Under the pieces are notes generated by a model, which ran no database searches, was not told the origin of the DNA, and saw nothing but the letters and a program-made list of their open reading frames with translations. A program made the translations under genes and the position numbers. From Polyangiaceae bacterium (GTDB lineage: Bacteria > Myxococcota_A > Polyangia > Polyangiales > Polyangiaceae), in assembly GCA_013361525.1 (NCBI GenBank), contig JABFXY010000063.1, positions 1 to 64,000 on the forward strand: DNA of 64,000 bases, in the 5' to 3' direction. The number at the start of each line of letters is the position of its first letter. Position 1 is the first letter of the stretch. This document shows, piece by piece, positions 36,684 through 44,920 of the stretch.

Positions 36684-37625
36684 ATGCTCGATCGAGACCC
36701 GCTATCAAGCTGCATCTTACGCTCGAGACTTCAATCGGAGCTCGTCTGTAATGCGGTCGGTAGAGGGGCCTGGGCGCTCGACTTGCCGTCTCGTCCGAAC
36801 CTCGTGCTCCACCATGTCATCGAGGGTGCCTGTGTTCTTCGCGCCGGACGGGAGACGCTTCAGCTCTACCAAGGCGACGTCGCGCTCGTGCGACCGAACA
36901 TCGCTCACCGGCTCGATCAAGGCGACGCGAGCGTCCGCCCGACGCAGCTCGAGCGATGGATCGCCACGAGCGAGATCGAAAACGGTGAGCGGTCCCTGGG
37001 ACGCGGCAGGGTCACGACGCGGGCGCTCTGCGGGGTGTTCAAGTTCGAGCACGACGAGCTCGCGCCGCTGCTCCAAGCGCTGCCGCCGCTGATCCATGCG
37101 GGGGCCCGCACGATCGAAGCGCGGCCGTCTTTCGCGGACGTGCTCGCTCGGCTGCGTGGCGAGCTCGGCGAGAGCCGGCTCGGCGCCGAGCTCGCGACGC
37201 GTCGCTGGCTCGAGCTCGTCCTGATCGAGCTGGTGCGCGTGCTCGCCGAGCGGGATCCGTCGAAGCTCGCGGCGCTCGGAAACACGAGCGACTCGATCGT
37301 CGCGCGGGCGGTGGCAGAGCTGCGAAACGACCTGCGCCGCGAGTGGGACGTCGATTCCCTCGCCCGCGCGGTGGGGGTTTCGCGGGCGACGCTCGCGCGA
37401 CGCTTCATCGAGGCGACCGGAGCACCGCCGATGGCATACCGAGCCACACTGCGCGTGGAACAAGCTCGGCGGCTCCTCCACGACACCGAGCTCACCAACC
37501 AACAAATCGCGAGCGCCGTCGGGTTCGCCACGGTGCAGGCCTTCCAGCGCGCGTTTCGGCGTCACACGGGGAATACGCCGGCGGCGGTGCGGCTCCGAGC
37601 GACGCCGCCGCGGGTCGAGCGGTAA
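36684..37625 (+). CDS. AraC-family regulator with cupin sensor domain
   Basis: 313 aa from ATG 36684. The N-terminal ~100 residues form a cupin (PNLVLHHVIEGACVLRAG, LYQGDVALVRPNIAHRL), as in AraC proteins that bind small molecules or sense oxidants. The C-terminal AraC DNA-binding domain carries two helix-turn-helix motifs: WDVDSLARAVGVSRATLARRF and NQQIASAVGFATVQAFQRAFRR. The 111-bp gap to the divergent DUF4267 gene is a likely operator. Confidence 0.88.
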   Translation: MLDRDPLSSCILRSRLQSELVCNAVGRGAWALDLPSRPNLVLHHVIEGACVLRAGRETLQLYQGDVALVRPNIAHRLDQGDASVRPTQLERWIATSEIENGERSLGRGRVTTRALCGVFKFEHDELAPLLQALPPLIHAGARTIEARPSFADVLARLRGELGESRLGAELATRRWLELVLIELVRVLAERDPSKLAALGNTSDSIVARAVAELRNDLRREWDVDSLARAVGVSRATLARRFIEATGAPPMAYRATLRVEQARRLLHDTELTNQQIASAVGFATVQAFQRAFRRHTGNTPAAVRLRATPPRVER

Positions 37626-37635
37626 GCTCGCCCGC

Positions 37636-38556
37636 GTGACGACCCCACAGACGCCACAGCCGTACGAGATCCGCGTGATTGGCGCGGAGGCGACGCCGCT
37701 GCGCGACCTCTACCATCTGCTGCTTCGTCACCGCTGGAGCGTGACGTTCGCGTTCATCGCGGCGGCGTTCCTGTTCGCCAACGCCCTCTTCGCGACCATC
37801 TACGTTTTCACCGGTGGCGTCGCCCACGCCCGCCCCGGATCGTTCGCCGACGCGTTTTCCTTCAGCGTCCAGACGATGGGAACCATCGGCTACGGCGTGA
37901 TGTACCCGGAGACCCCGCTCGCGAACGCGCTCGTCGCGGGGGAATCCATCGTGGGGCTCATCCTCGTCGCCCTATTTACCGGGCTCGTCTTTGCGAAGTT
38001 CTCCCGGCCGACGGCGCGCATCAAATTCTCGGTCAAGGCCACCATCTCCCCGATGAACGGCGTCCCTACCCTCACGTTTCGCCTCGGCAATGCGCGATCG
38101 AACCAGATCGTGAGCGCAACCGTCCGCGCGACCTTCGTGCGAACCGAAACGACGACCGAAGGAAAGATATTCTATCGGATGCTCGATCTGAAGCTCGTGC
38201 GGGACTGCATGCCGTCGCTCTCGCGTGCATGGAACCCGATGCACGTCATCGACGCCGACAGCCCGCTGCGGGGCGCCACCCCCGAGTCGCTCGCGGCCTC
38301 GGAGGCCGAGCTGATGGTGCTCGTCGTCGGGTTGGACGACACGTCGATGCAGCAAGTGCACGCGAGCTACCGCTATTTCGCGCACGAAATCGTCTTCGGG
38401 GCGCGTCACGCCGACGTCCTCACGGAGACACCCGACGGCGCGATGGAGCTCGATTTGCGTCGCTTCCACGAGCTCGAGCCCACCGTTCCCACGCAGGATT
38501 TCCCGTTTCCTCGTCGGTCCGATGCTGCGTCGCCGGGTGTTGAAAAAACGGCGTAG
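37636..38556 (+). CDS. Inward-rectifier (KirBac-type) potassium channel
   Basis: 306-aa Kir channel subunit, a tetrameric K+ channel of the inner membrane. The outer helix is at about 36-58, the pore helix and selectivity filter TIGYG are at 83-87, and the inner helix is at about 98-122. A cytoplasmic immunoglobulin-like Kir domain follows (ATISPMNGVPTLTFRLGNARSNQIV, PLRGATPESLAASEAELMVLVVG, SYRYFAHEIVFGARH). The slide helix with DLYHLLLRHRW precedes helix 1, as in KirBac1.1. The gene starts 10 bp after the AraC stop on the same strand. Confidence 0.93.
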   Translation: MTTPQTPQPYEIRVIGAEATPLRDLYHLLLRHRWSVTFAFIAAAFLFANALFATIYVFTGGVAHARPGSFADAFSFSVQTMGTIGYGVMYPETPLANALVAGESIVGLILVALFTGLVFAKFSRPTARIKFSVKATISPMNGVPTLTFRLGNARSNQIVSATVRATFVRTETTTEGKIFYRMLDLKLVRDCMPSLSRAWNPMHVIDADSPLRGATPESLAASEAELMVLVVGLDDTSMQQVHASYRYFAHEIVFGARHADVLTETPDGAMELDLRRFHELEPTVPTQDFPFPRRSDAASPGVEKTA

Positions 38557-38634
38557 TAAATCGCGGCGAGCCTCGTCCAACACATCGTAGGAGGATGGAG
38601 GACGCGCTGTTCAACGCGCCTCCGCTTTGACGCG

Positions 38635-39066
38635 ATGAAACGATGGTCGGCGTTTGGCGCCGTGCTGGCGCCCGTGTGCCTTGTTGCGATGGTGTCCGCT
38701 TGCGACGACGAGTCCGACGACGGCGAGACAGCGGACATTCCACTTCCGTCCGAAACGGCGTCCGCCGCTGCGTCGACGTCCGGCTTTGCGCTCGAGTCGG
38801 CGGCGCCCGTCGCGTCGGCGACGGCCCCGAGCGCGTCGGCGTCGGCCTCCGCTTCGGCCAGCGTCAAGAAGCCGAGCGGCCCCGCGTTTTCGATCACCAA
38901 ATGTTGCGCCGCGCTCCACAACAACGCGAAGAGCGCGCCCGCGGAGCAACAGGCCACTTATGCGATGGCAGCCGGCGCGTGCGACAACATGAAGAACGAC
39001 CCGAATTCGCTGGCGCAGATCCGACGGATGACGATGGCGGTCGGCGTGCCGAACGCCTGCGGGTAG
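38635..39066 (+). CDS. Predicted lipoprotein, small Cys-containing
   Basis: 143 aa with lipoprotein signal (APVCLVAMVSAC), a Ser/Ala low-complexity linker to about residue 82 and a ~60-residue C-terminal domain with Cys in KCCAALHN, GACDNM and PNACG, likely disulfide-bonded. The family is unrecognised; Ala/Ser linkers like this are frequent in the window's lipoproteins. A composite stem-loop follows the stop. Confidence 0.75.
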   Translation: MKRWSAFGAVLAPVCLVAMVSACDDESDDGETADIPLPSETASAAASTSGFALESAAPVASATAPSASASASASASVKKPSGPAFSITKCCAALHNNAKSAPAEQQATYAMAAGACDNMKNDPNSLAQIRRMTMAVGVPNACG

Positions 39067-39091
39067 CGGCGCGCCACACCTGCATCCGTTC

Positions 39092-39148
39092 CACGGCGTG
39101 ACTTCGTTGAACGTCCTCGAAGTCACACCGCCGTGCCCCTTCGCACGG
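39092..39148. terminator. Composite stem-loops after lipoprotein gene
   Basis: GTGACTTCG (39098-39106) pairs perfectly with CGAAGTCAC (39118-39126). Outer CACGGC/GCCGTG extends the stem with a 3-nt bulge, and a second hairpin, CCGTGC/GCACGG, follows at about 39131-39148. There is no T tract; probably a transcript-end or attenuator structure. Confidence 0.45.
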
Positions 39149-39281
39149 CGAGCCGGCGTGTTCTCGCAACAGCCGCGTTGACCTTCGAGCGTAGCGGGTT
39201 GGGCGTCCGGCCAGCCTGGAGCGGAGCGGCGCTTGCACCCCGATCCGGTCCCGAGAGGCTGCGATCCAACGGAGGGCGCCC

Positions 39282-41588
39282 ATGCGAGATCGTTCGACGA
39301 AGACCGCCTTATGGCTGGTTTCGAGCTCCGTCATCACGCTGTCTACGAGCCCGGCGCTCGCGGAGGTCTTCACGGTCACGACGACGTCGGATGCGGACTG
39401 TAGCGACAACGATTGCACGCTTCAGGCGGCGCTCGACGCGGCGGAAATCAATGGTGATGACGACACGATCGAGATCGCCGCGGGGACATACACCACGTCC
39501 GGCTCGGCATTCACCTATGCGCCGCCCAACACGGAAGAGTTCGCGCTGACCATCATCGGCTCGGAGCCGACGTCGACGTTTCTCGACGGCGGCGGCGCGA
39601 CGCGGGTTCTGTATATCGATCTGCAGGCGATTTCCCCTGCGACGACGCTCGTCTTCGAGGTTTTGGACCTGACGATTCAAAATGGCGACACGAGCACGGA
39701 AACCGCAGGCGGCGGCCTCCTCTTCGTCGGGGCGACCAACGCAGACTTCACGCTCGACAATTGCGACGTCTCCGACAACACCCTCACCTTCACCGGCAGC
39801 AGCGCCGAGGGCGGCGGTGTATACATCGGGACCGGCGGCTCGGTCGCCGTGACCGAAACGACCTTCACGAACAACTCCATAACGACCGACTCGGGCGCGG
39901 TGGGCGGCGCATTGAGCGTCTTCGGAGCCTCGTCCACGAACATCTCGGGGTGCACGTTCACGAGCAACTCGGCGGAGACCACGATCACCGGACTCGTCGA
40001 CGGCGGAGCGCTGAACGTGGACGGTGTCGGCAATATCACGCTCGAGGATTGCCCCTTCGATATGAACGAGGCGACTGGCCCCTCGACCCCCAATGCCATC
40101 ATCCAAGGCGGAGGTGCGAGCTTGTCGTCGAGCGCAGGCACCAGCACCGCCGCTCGCAACGTCTTCACGAGCAATTCGGCAACAGGGCAGTTCGGAATCG
40201 CGGGCGGGCTCGCCGTGGGTGGCAACGCCGCAATCGTCGACGCGAACCGATTCAATGACAACGCTGCGACTGCAGGCGGCGCTACGGGAGCAGGCGGCTG
40301 CGCCGCCGTCTCGGTCAATGGAAGCGCGACGCTGGTCAACAATGCATTCAGCAATTGCACCGCGACCAGTGTCTCCGAGGACGCGACGGGAGGCGCGCTG
40401 TTCCTGGCTGGTACACCGATGACGATGACCAACGACACGATCACGGCGTCTTCGGTGAGCGGTACGGGCGGCGGATTCTTCGGTGTCTCCGGCGGTGGGG
40501 TCGCGGCGGTTTCCGCGAGCGACGCCTCCAGCGTCACCATCACCAACGCCATCGTGTGGGACAACAGCGCGACGGTGACGAGCGGGCCGAACACGCCTCT
40601 CGGCGACGACATCGGGCTCATCGACGACTTCGACAACAACAACGTCGGGGCCCCAGTCGAGGTCACGAGCAGCAACTTCACCGATCTCGCAAGCGCCTGC
40701 GAGGACGACGTGTCCTGCGCCGAAGACATCACCATTACCGACGCATTCGACACGGATCCCTTGTTCGTGGACGCGTCGAACGGCGACGTGCACCTTCAAT
40801 CGACGTCGCCGATGATCGACGAGGGTGCCACGGGGGCCGGCGTGCCGACCGTCGACTTCGACGGTGACTTGCGCGACGCTTCCCCCGACATCGGCGCGGA
40901 CGAGTTCATCGAGGCGACGTGCGGCGACGGGACGACGCAAGGCCTCGAGGAGTGCGACGACGGCAATACCGACAACGGCGATTGCTGCGACTCCAATTGC
41001 AACTTCGAGGGTGCTGGCAGCGCCTGCGGCGACCCATCGAACACCACTTGCAACCTCGCAGACACCTGCGATGGCGCAGGCCTCTGCGAAGCGAACCTCG
41101 CCACCGACGGAACGACGTGCTCCGACGGCGACGCCTGCACCACGAACGATACCTGCCAATCAGGAGTGTGCACCGGAGGCGCACCGCCCGTGTGCAACGA
41201 CAATATCCCCTGCACCATCGACACCTGCAATTCAGGCAGCGGCTGCGTGTTCACGCCGATGCAGTGCTTCGGCCAGAACTATACGATTTGCGGCACGGCC
41301 GGCGACGACAAGATCACAGGCACGAACGGCGACGACGTCATCATCACCCTCGGTGGCGCAGACACGGTAAAGGCCAAAGGCGGTAACGATCGAATCTGCG
41401 GCGGCGCGGGTAACGACAGCCTCTCTGGTGAGAAGGGCAATGACCAGATCGACGGAGGGAACGACTCGGACAAGCTGAACGGCGGACCCGGGACCGATAC
41501 TTGCCTCAATGGCGAGAATACGCCCGGCTGCGAGTCGCTGACGTTGCTCGCGGTCCAAATGATGTTGGGGCCGCTGGGCTCGTTGTGA
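39282..41588 (+). CDS. Secreted beta-helix protein with Cys-rich and RTX calcium-binding repeats
   Basis: 768 aa, four regions. There is a Sec signal peptide ending SPALA. A right-handed parallel beta-helix at about 28-545 begins DCTLQAALDAA (a CSLREAI-like opening) and has repeated Asn/Thr-rich strands such as FTNNSITTDSGAVGGAL. A myxobacterial Cys-rich module (CGDGTTQGLEECDDGNTDNGDCC and following) spans about 546-665. C-terminal RTX nonapeptides (GTNGDDVI, GGNDRICGGAGNDSLSG) at about 675-745 bind calcium. Beta-helix plus RTX suggests an extracellular adhesin or polysaccharide-binding protein; no catalytic residues were identified. A palindromic repeat begins 29 bp after the stop. Confidence 0.87.
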   Translation: MRDRSTKTALWLVSSSVITLSTSPALAEVFTVTTTSDADCSDNDCTLQAALDAAEINGDDDTIEIAAGTYTTSGSAFTYAPPNTEEFALTIIGSEPTSTFLDGGGATRVLYIDLQAISPATTLVFEVLDLTIQNGDTSTETAGGGLLFVGATNADFTLDNCDVSDNTLTFTGSSAEGGGVYIGTGGSVAVTETTFTNNSITTDSGAVGGALSVFGASSTNISGCTFTSNSAETTITGLVDGGALNVDGVGNITLEDCPFDMNEATGPSTPNAIIQGGGASLSSSAGTSTAARNVFTSNSATGQFGIAGGLAVGGNAAIVDANRFNDNAATAGGATGAGGCAAVSVNGSATLVNNAFSNCTATSVSEDATGGALFLAGTPMTMTNDTITASSVSGTGGGFFGVSGGGVAAVSASDASSVTITNAIVWDNSATVTSGPNTPLGDDIGLIDDFDNNNVGAPVEVTSSNFTDLASACEDDVSCAEDITITDAFDTDPLFVDASNGDVHLQSTSPMIDEGATGAGVPTVDFDGDLRDASPDIGADEFIEATCGDGTTQGLEECDDGNTDNGDCCDSNCNFEGAGSACGDPSNTTCNLADTCDGAGLCEANLATDGTTCSDGDACTTNDTCQSGVCTGGAPPVCNDNIPCTIDTCNSGSGCVFTPMQCFGQNYTICGTAGDDKITGTNGDDVIITLGGADTVKAKGGNDRICGGAGNDSLSGEKGNDQIDGGNDSDKLNGGPGTDTCLNGENTPGCESLTLLAVQMMLGPLGSL

Positions 41589-42108
41589 ATGGGAGAGCGA
41601 GCCCGTCGGAGCGAGGGGGGAAGAGGTATCTTCGGCTCCGGCGGGGGTCGTCAGTCGCCGGGCACCGCGGAGTGGGGTCCCCCAGCCCCTTCGGGGCTGA
41701 CCCCACTCCGCTCGTTCGCCGCAATATTTGGACGGCGACTTCCTCCCTGCCCGCCTACGCCGAAGACACCTCTTCCCCTGCCGCGAGGAACGCAAAGACA
41801 TGTTCGAAACGGCGGACTTCTCATGCCGTCTTCAAGCTCCCGAGAGCGGCGCGATGCGAGGAAGCTTGTGCCCGCCGATGCTTGCAGAAGAGGGCCAGAA
41901 CGTCACCGAGCGCCGCGACGACCGTGCTCCTGAACCGTGCCCACCGGGGTGCCCAGCTCACCGTGACGCCGCGCGATCTCGCGTTACACCCCGTCACCAC
42001 AGATTCTCAAAACCAGCCGTTTCATGCGGAGCGCGCGCGAAACGCCGCCCTTCAGAGCCGGTCATCAAATCCTCTCGCCCCGACTACTTCGTTCGGCCAT
42101 GAACCTCT
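41589..42108. other. 520-base intergenic stretch, mostly a palindromic repeat
   Basis: Between the convergent beta-helix and GH5 genes. The first part is the palindromic element at 41617-41778. The remainder, 41779-42108, has short frames in several registers but none with a credible start or recognisable product; I see no gene there. Confidence 0.6.
41617..41778. repeat. 162-bp imperfect palindrome, copy 1 of a dispersed element
   Basis: Outer arms beginning GGGGAAGAGGT and ending CCTCTTCCCC are inverted copies with few mismatches. The centre is a 41-nt hairpin (41669-41709) with GGAGTGGGG/CCCCACTCC and CAGCCCC/GGGGCTG stems around TTCG. A second copy lies at about 49952-50116 on the opposite strand. 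It starts 29 bp after the stop of the beta-helix gene. It resembles a MITE- or REP-type mobile hairpin and could act as a terminator; no transposase is nearby. Confidence 0.8.
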
Positions 42109-44118
42109 TCATGGGTGGCTGCCGGGCCAGCCGGCGGGCTGCCCATCCCTGAAGAAGTGGATGATGGCGCCGTGATAGTTCGCGGGCTCGAGCGACTCCG
42201 CCAAGCCGGGGCTCGTTCCCAGGTACCACGCGGGCGCGAGCTCGGCCGACGCCTGGCGGCCCTCGTTCAAGCCATAGAGAACGAAGTGGTCGAGTAGAGC
42301 TGCCGGGTCCCAGCCGATCGCCGCCTGGAGGTCGCCATAGCGATTGTAATAGTAGGCCGCGTCGAAGGCGGCCGAGGCCCGATAGCCAGCCTGCCGGCCG
42401 CCATTCAGGAAGTGGTTGAGCATGCTGTAGTAGCTGGTGCCGAATGCGGCGGCGACATCGGGATGAGCGGCCGCATAGTAGATCGGGTCCCACGTCGGGG
42501 AGCCCATGCGGCCTTCCTGGATGCCGTGTTCTTTCCAGTGCTGCTCCGCAAAGTCCCGCTTGGTCATCGAGCTCTGCTCGGCGGCGGCGGCAAGGTCCGG
42601 GTACCGTTGGAGGTAGAACTTGTGATCGAAGACCAGCGGGTTCAGCCGCATGCTCTCGGGATCCGAGGGGCTCAATTTTTGGAAGGTGGAGACGCCGAAG
42701 TGCGCGCGCCAGACGTCGTTGTCTGAATCGTAGGTCGGGCCGCCGGGCAGGCCGAGGTCATCGGGGTCATCGGTGTCATCGAGCGTGTCGCCGTCGTCGT
42801 CGGGGCCTTCGACAGCCTTCTCGGTGGCATTGTCGTCTCCTCGACTCGCGTAGTTTTCGAACAGCGACTTGACGAGCTTACCGGCATGGCCGCCGTCCGC
42901 GCACGTCGCGCCCAGGATGGTCGGCTGGTCCTGGAGGGTGCGAAAGTCCTTGGTGACGGAGCCGGGAACGTCGAAGGCGAAGCCCGTCAGACCGAGGTTC
43001 CGGTTGCGAACATACTTGAGAAAGATCTTCGGCAACTTGATGCCGCGCGGATCCTTCTTGCACCAAGTGTTCTGGTCGGGTTTGCCGTTCTTGCCCTCGA
43101 CGATCTTCGGGGTCGCGTCCCACGCGGTGATGATCACCGGCACACGCTCGGCCGCATTGCCGAATGCCTGGTTGAACAGGGCGTGGCCACCATCGGGATC
43201 ACCGTCCTTCAGGAACCAATGCGAGGAGTAGATGATGTTGTCGTCGCCGATGTTGTCGATCAGGTAGTCGGTGATGTACGCGCCATTGCCCTGCACGATG
43301 ATCGGGGTCTTCAACCCTTCGGCCCTGGCCGCGTTGACGATCTGTTTCATCCCGACGTAGGTCTCGCCGTCCTTGGTGCCGCCGTTGACGTAGATTGGAT
43401 CGTTGCCGTACGGCTCGTTGAAGACCTCGAGCAGCACCTCCTTGTCGTCCTTGAACCGCTTGACCAGCGTCTCCATCGCGCGCTTGGTGCGCGCTGTGGC
43501 CATCTTGGTGTCACCGTTGAGCTCGTTGAGGCTCTTGCCGTCGACGTAGACGTTGTCGGCCCGATCGAGTCGCCCGGAGAAGAGGGCGATGATGACGACC
43601 AGTTTCTTGGCGCGCGCCGTCTGGACCGCGTGGTCGAGCAGGTCGAGGTACTTCGCGCCCCACTTCTTCCCGTTGCCGTCCTTCTTGTCGTGCAGCGCCG
43701 AGCTCGGATCGAGCAAAGCCTGGTTCACGTTGAAGCGAATGGTGTTGGCCTTCCAGTTCTGCTTCGCGCGCTCCAGCGCATCGCCGTTCAGCAGATAGTC
43801 CATGGCCAAGAGGTGTCGATCACAGAAGTCCTTGTCCTGGCTCTCCCCGGGAGGCGGCTCGCATGCCTCCATGGCGTCCTTGGGAAACTGGAAGCCTTCG
43901 AAGATCACACCGCGCGAGATGAAGCGGTGGTTGTTGCGCAAGACCTTGCGGCCGCTGACCGTGATGCCCGACTTCTTGACCGCGTCCGACTGACTATCGA
44001 AAGAGTCCGGGTCGGTGTCCTCGTCGCCACAGCCGACCATCAGCAGCGCGAGCACCGTCAAGACGCGCGCGAGCGTCCACATGGGGTGAGCGAGCAGGAG
44101 ACGTTTCAGGCTTCGCAT
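42109..44118 (-). CDS. GH5-like (cellulase-family) lipoprotein with C-terminal surface repeats
   Basis: 669 aa from ATG 44118 with lipobox Cys30 (LALLMVGC). Residues about 52-435 form a GH5-type barrel: RFISRGVIFEGF, ANTIRFNVNQ, VVIIALFSG and the acid/base block LLEVFNEPYG (Glu235). The usual nucleophile Glu on strand 7 is absent: the matching block reads VIITAWDAT with Ala332. Four C-terminal repeats of about 40 residues (FDxxYYxxxYxDLxAAxG, then HFxxxGxxEGR) resemble surface-attachment repeats. It may be a polysaccharide-binding pseudo-enzyme or use a shifted residue. A 5' start further upstream is unlikely, since the signal peptide begins here. Confidence 0.82.
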   Translation of the reverse strand: MRSLKRLLLAHPMWTLARVLTVLALLMVGCGDEDTDPDSFDSQSDAVKKSGITVSGRKVLRNNHRFISRGVIFEGFQFPKDAMEACEPPPGESQDKDFCDRHLLAMDYLLNGDALERAKQNWKANTIRFNVNQALLDPSSALHDKKDGNGKKWGAKYLDLLDHAVQTARAKKLVVIIALFSGRLDRADNVYVDGKSLNELNGDTKMATARTKRAMETLVKRFKDDKEVLLEVFNEPYGNDPIYVNGGTKDGETYVGMKQIVNAARAEGLKTPIIVQGNGAYITDYLIDNIGDDNIIYSSHWFLKDGDPDGGHALFNQAFGNAAERVPVIITAWDATPKIVEGKNGKPDQNTWCKKDPRGIKLPKIFLKYVRNRNLGLTGFAFDVPGSVTKDFRTLQDQPTILGATCADGGHAGKLVKSLFENYASRGDDNATEKAVEGPDDDGDTLDDTDDPDDLGLPGGPTYDSDNDVWRAHFGVSTFQKLSPSDPESMRLNPLVFDHKFYLQRYPDLAAAAEQSSMTKRDFAEQHWKEHGIQEGRMGSPTWDPIYYAAAHPDVAAAFGTSYYSMLNHFLNGGRQAGYRASAAFDAAYYYNRYGDLQAAIGWDPAALLDHFVLYGLNEGRQASAELAPAWYLGTSPGLAESLEPANYHGAIIHFFRDGQPAGWPGSHP

Positions 44119-44314
44119 GTTGGACCTTTCTCGCGACGCCGAATCGCAAGAGGCGTACCGAAACAGAACCTGAACACGCAGCGATTTTGGCAGCGTTTCC
44201 GCTGTGTTTACGACGCATTGTGGCCCGGGTCCCCAGGCCCACCACGCGCCGGCGCACATCCCCGCCGATGGTACAGGTGTCATCCATGGATCGGACGGAG
44301 TGCTCCTGTCAGTA

Positions 44315-44848
44315 ATGGCCGCTCAGCTCGAGCTGGGCCAGGTTCTCGACCCGTCGCTCGCGATGCGAGAGGGCGAGTTCTTCGACATCTGTTGTGGGGG
44401 CACCAGTTGCATCACCGACGACGGCAGCCCGAACTACCCGACCTATACGCAGCAGACGGCCGTGCTGACTGCGAGCTCGGTCGGGTCGATGCGCGCTGCG
44501 GGTGAGACGATGACGAACGGCGACCCCATCGCGATCACTCAATTCACGACCGGCGACGATCAGCGCGCCGACGCTTTATCCACTGGACCGACCACGACGG
44601 CGAACGACGGGTGCTGGGTCGATCCGGGAGTCCGCAAGTCCATCGAGCACCTCGACACCGTCGAGCGTAAGCGCCCGCCCCGCCGTGGCTCTTCCCAGAA
44701 AGGTGTCGCCTCAAGGTCGCGCGTCGTCGAGCAGCAGGAAGCCGGATCGCGCGCAGCGTACTTCGAGTCACGCTGCCTTGCGGTCAGTGGTGGGTTGCGT
44801 TCTGCCCCACCCCGCGCAAGGGCGCCACGCTTCCGACCGGCTAGGTAG
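44315..44848 (+). CDS. Hypothetical ORF, possibly a gene remnant
   Basis: Plus-strand ORF between the GH5 lipoprotein gene and the hybrid kinase gene. The first ~115 residues look protein-like (LAMREGEFFDICCGGTSC, QTAVLTASSVGSMRAAGETMTNG), but the rest is Arg/Ser-rich and reads like non-coding frame. There is no signal peptide, no known family and no ribosome site. It may be the decayed 3' end of a lost gene. It is included because nothing else occupies about 44119-44920. Confidence 0.22.
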   Translation: MAAQLELGQVLDPSLAMREGEFFDICCGGTSCITDDGSPNYPTYTQQTAVLTASSVGSMRAAGETMTNGDPIAITQFTTGDDQRADALSTGPTTTANDGCWVDPGVRKSIEHLDTVERKRPPRRGSSQKGVASRSRVVEQQEAGSRAAYFESRCLAVSGGLRSAPPRARAPRFRPAR

Positions 44849-44920
44849 TCGCAACCCCTGCGTAATTTCGCGACACCGAGGCACAGCGATTGCTCTTCTG
44901 TCGCGGCCTGGAGGTGTGTC

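Noticed and set aside
39282..41588. Polysaccharide lyase or pectinase
   Set aside because: A beta-helix alone is not evidence of catalysis; I found no catalytic motif.
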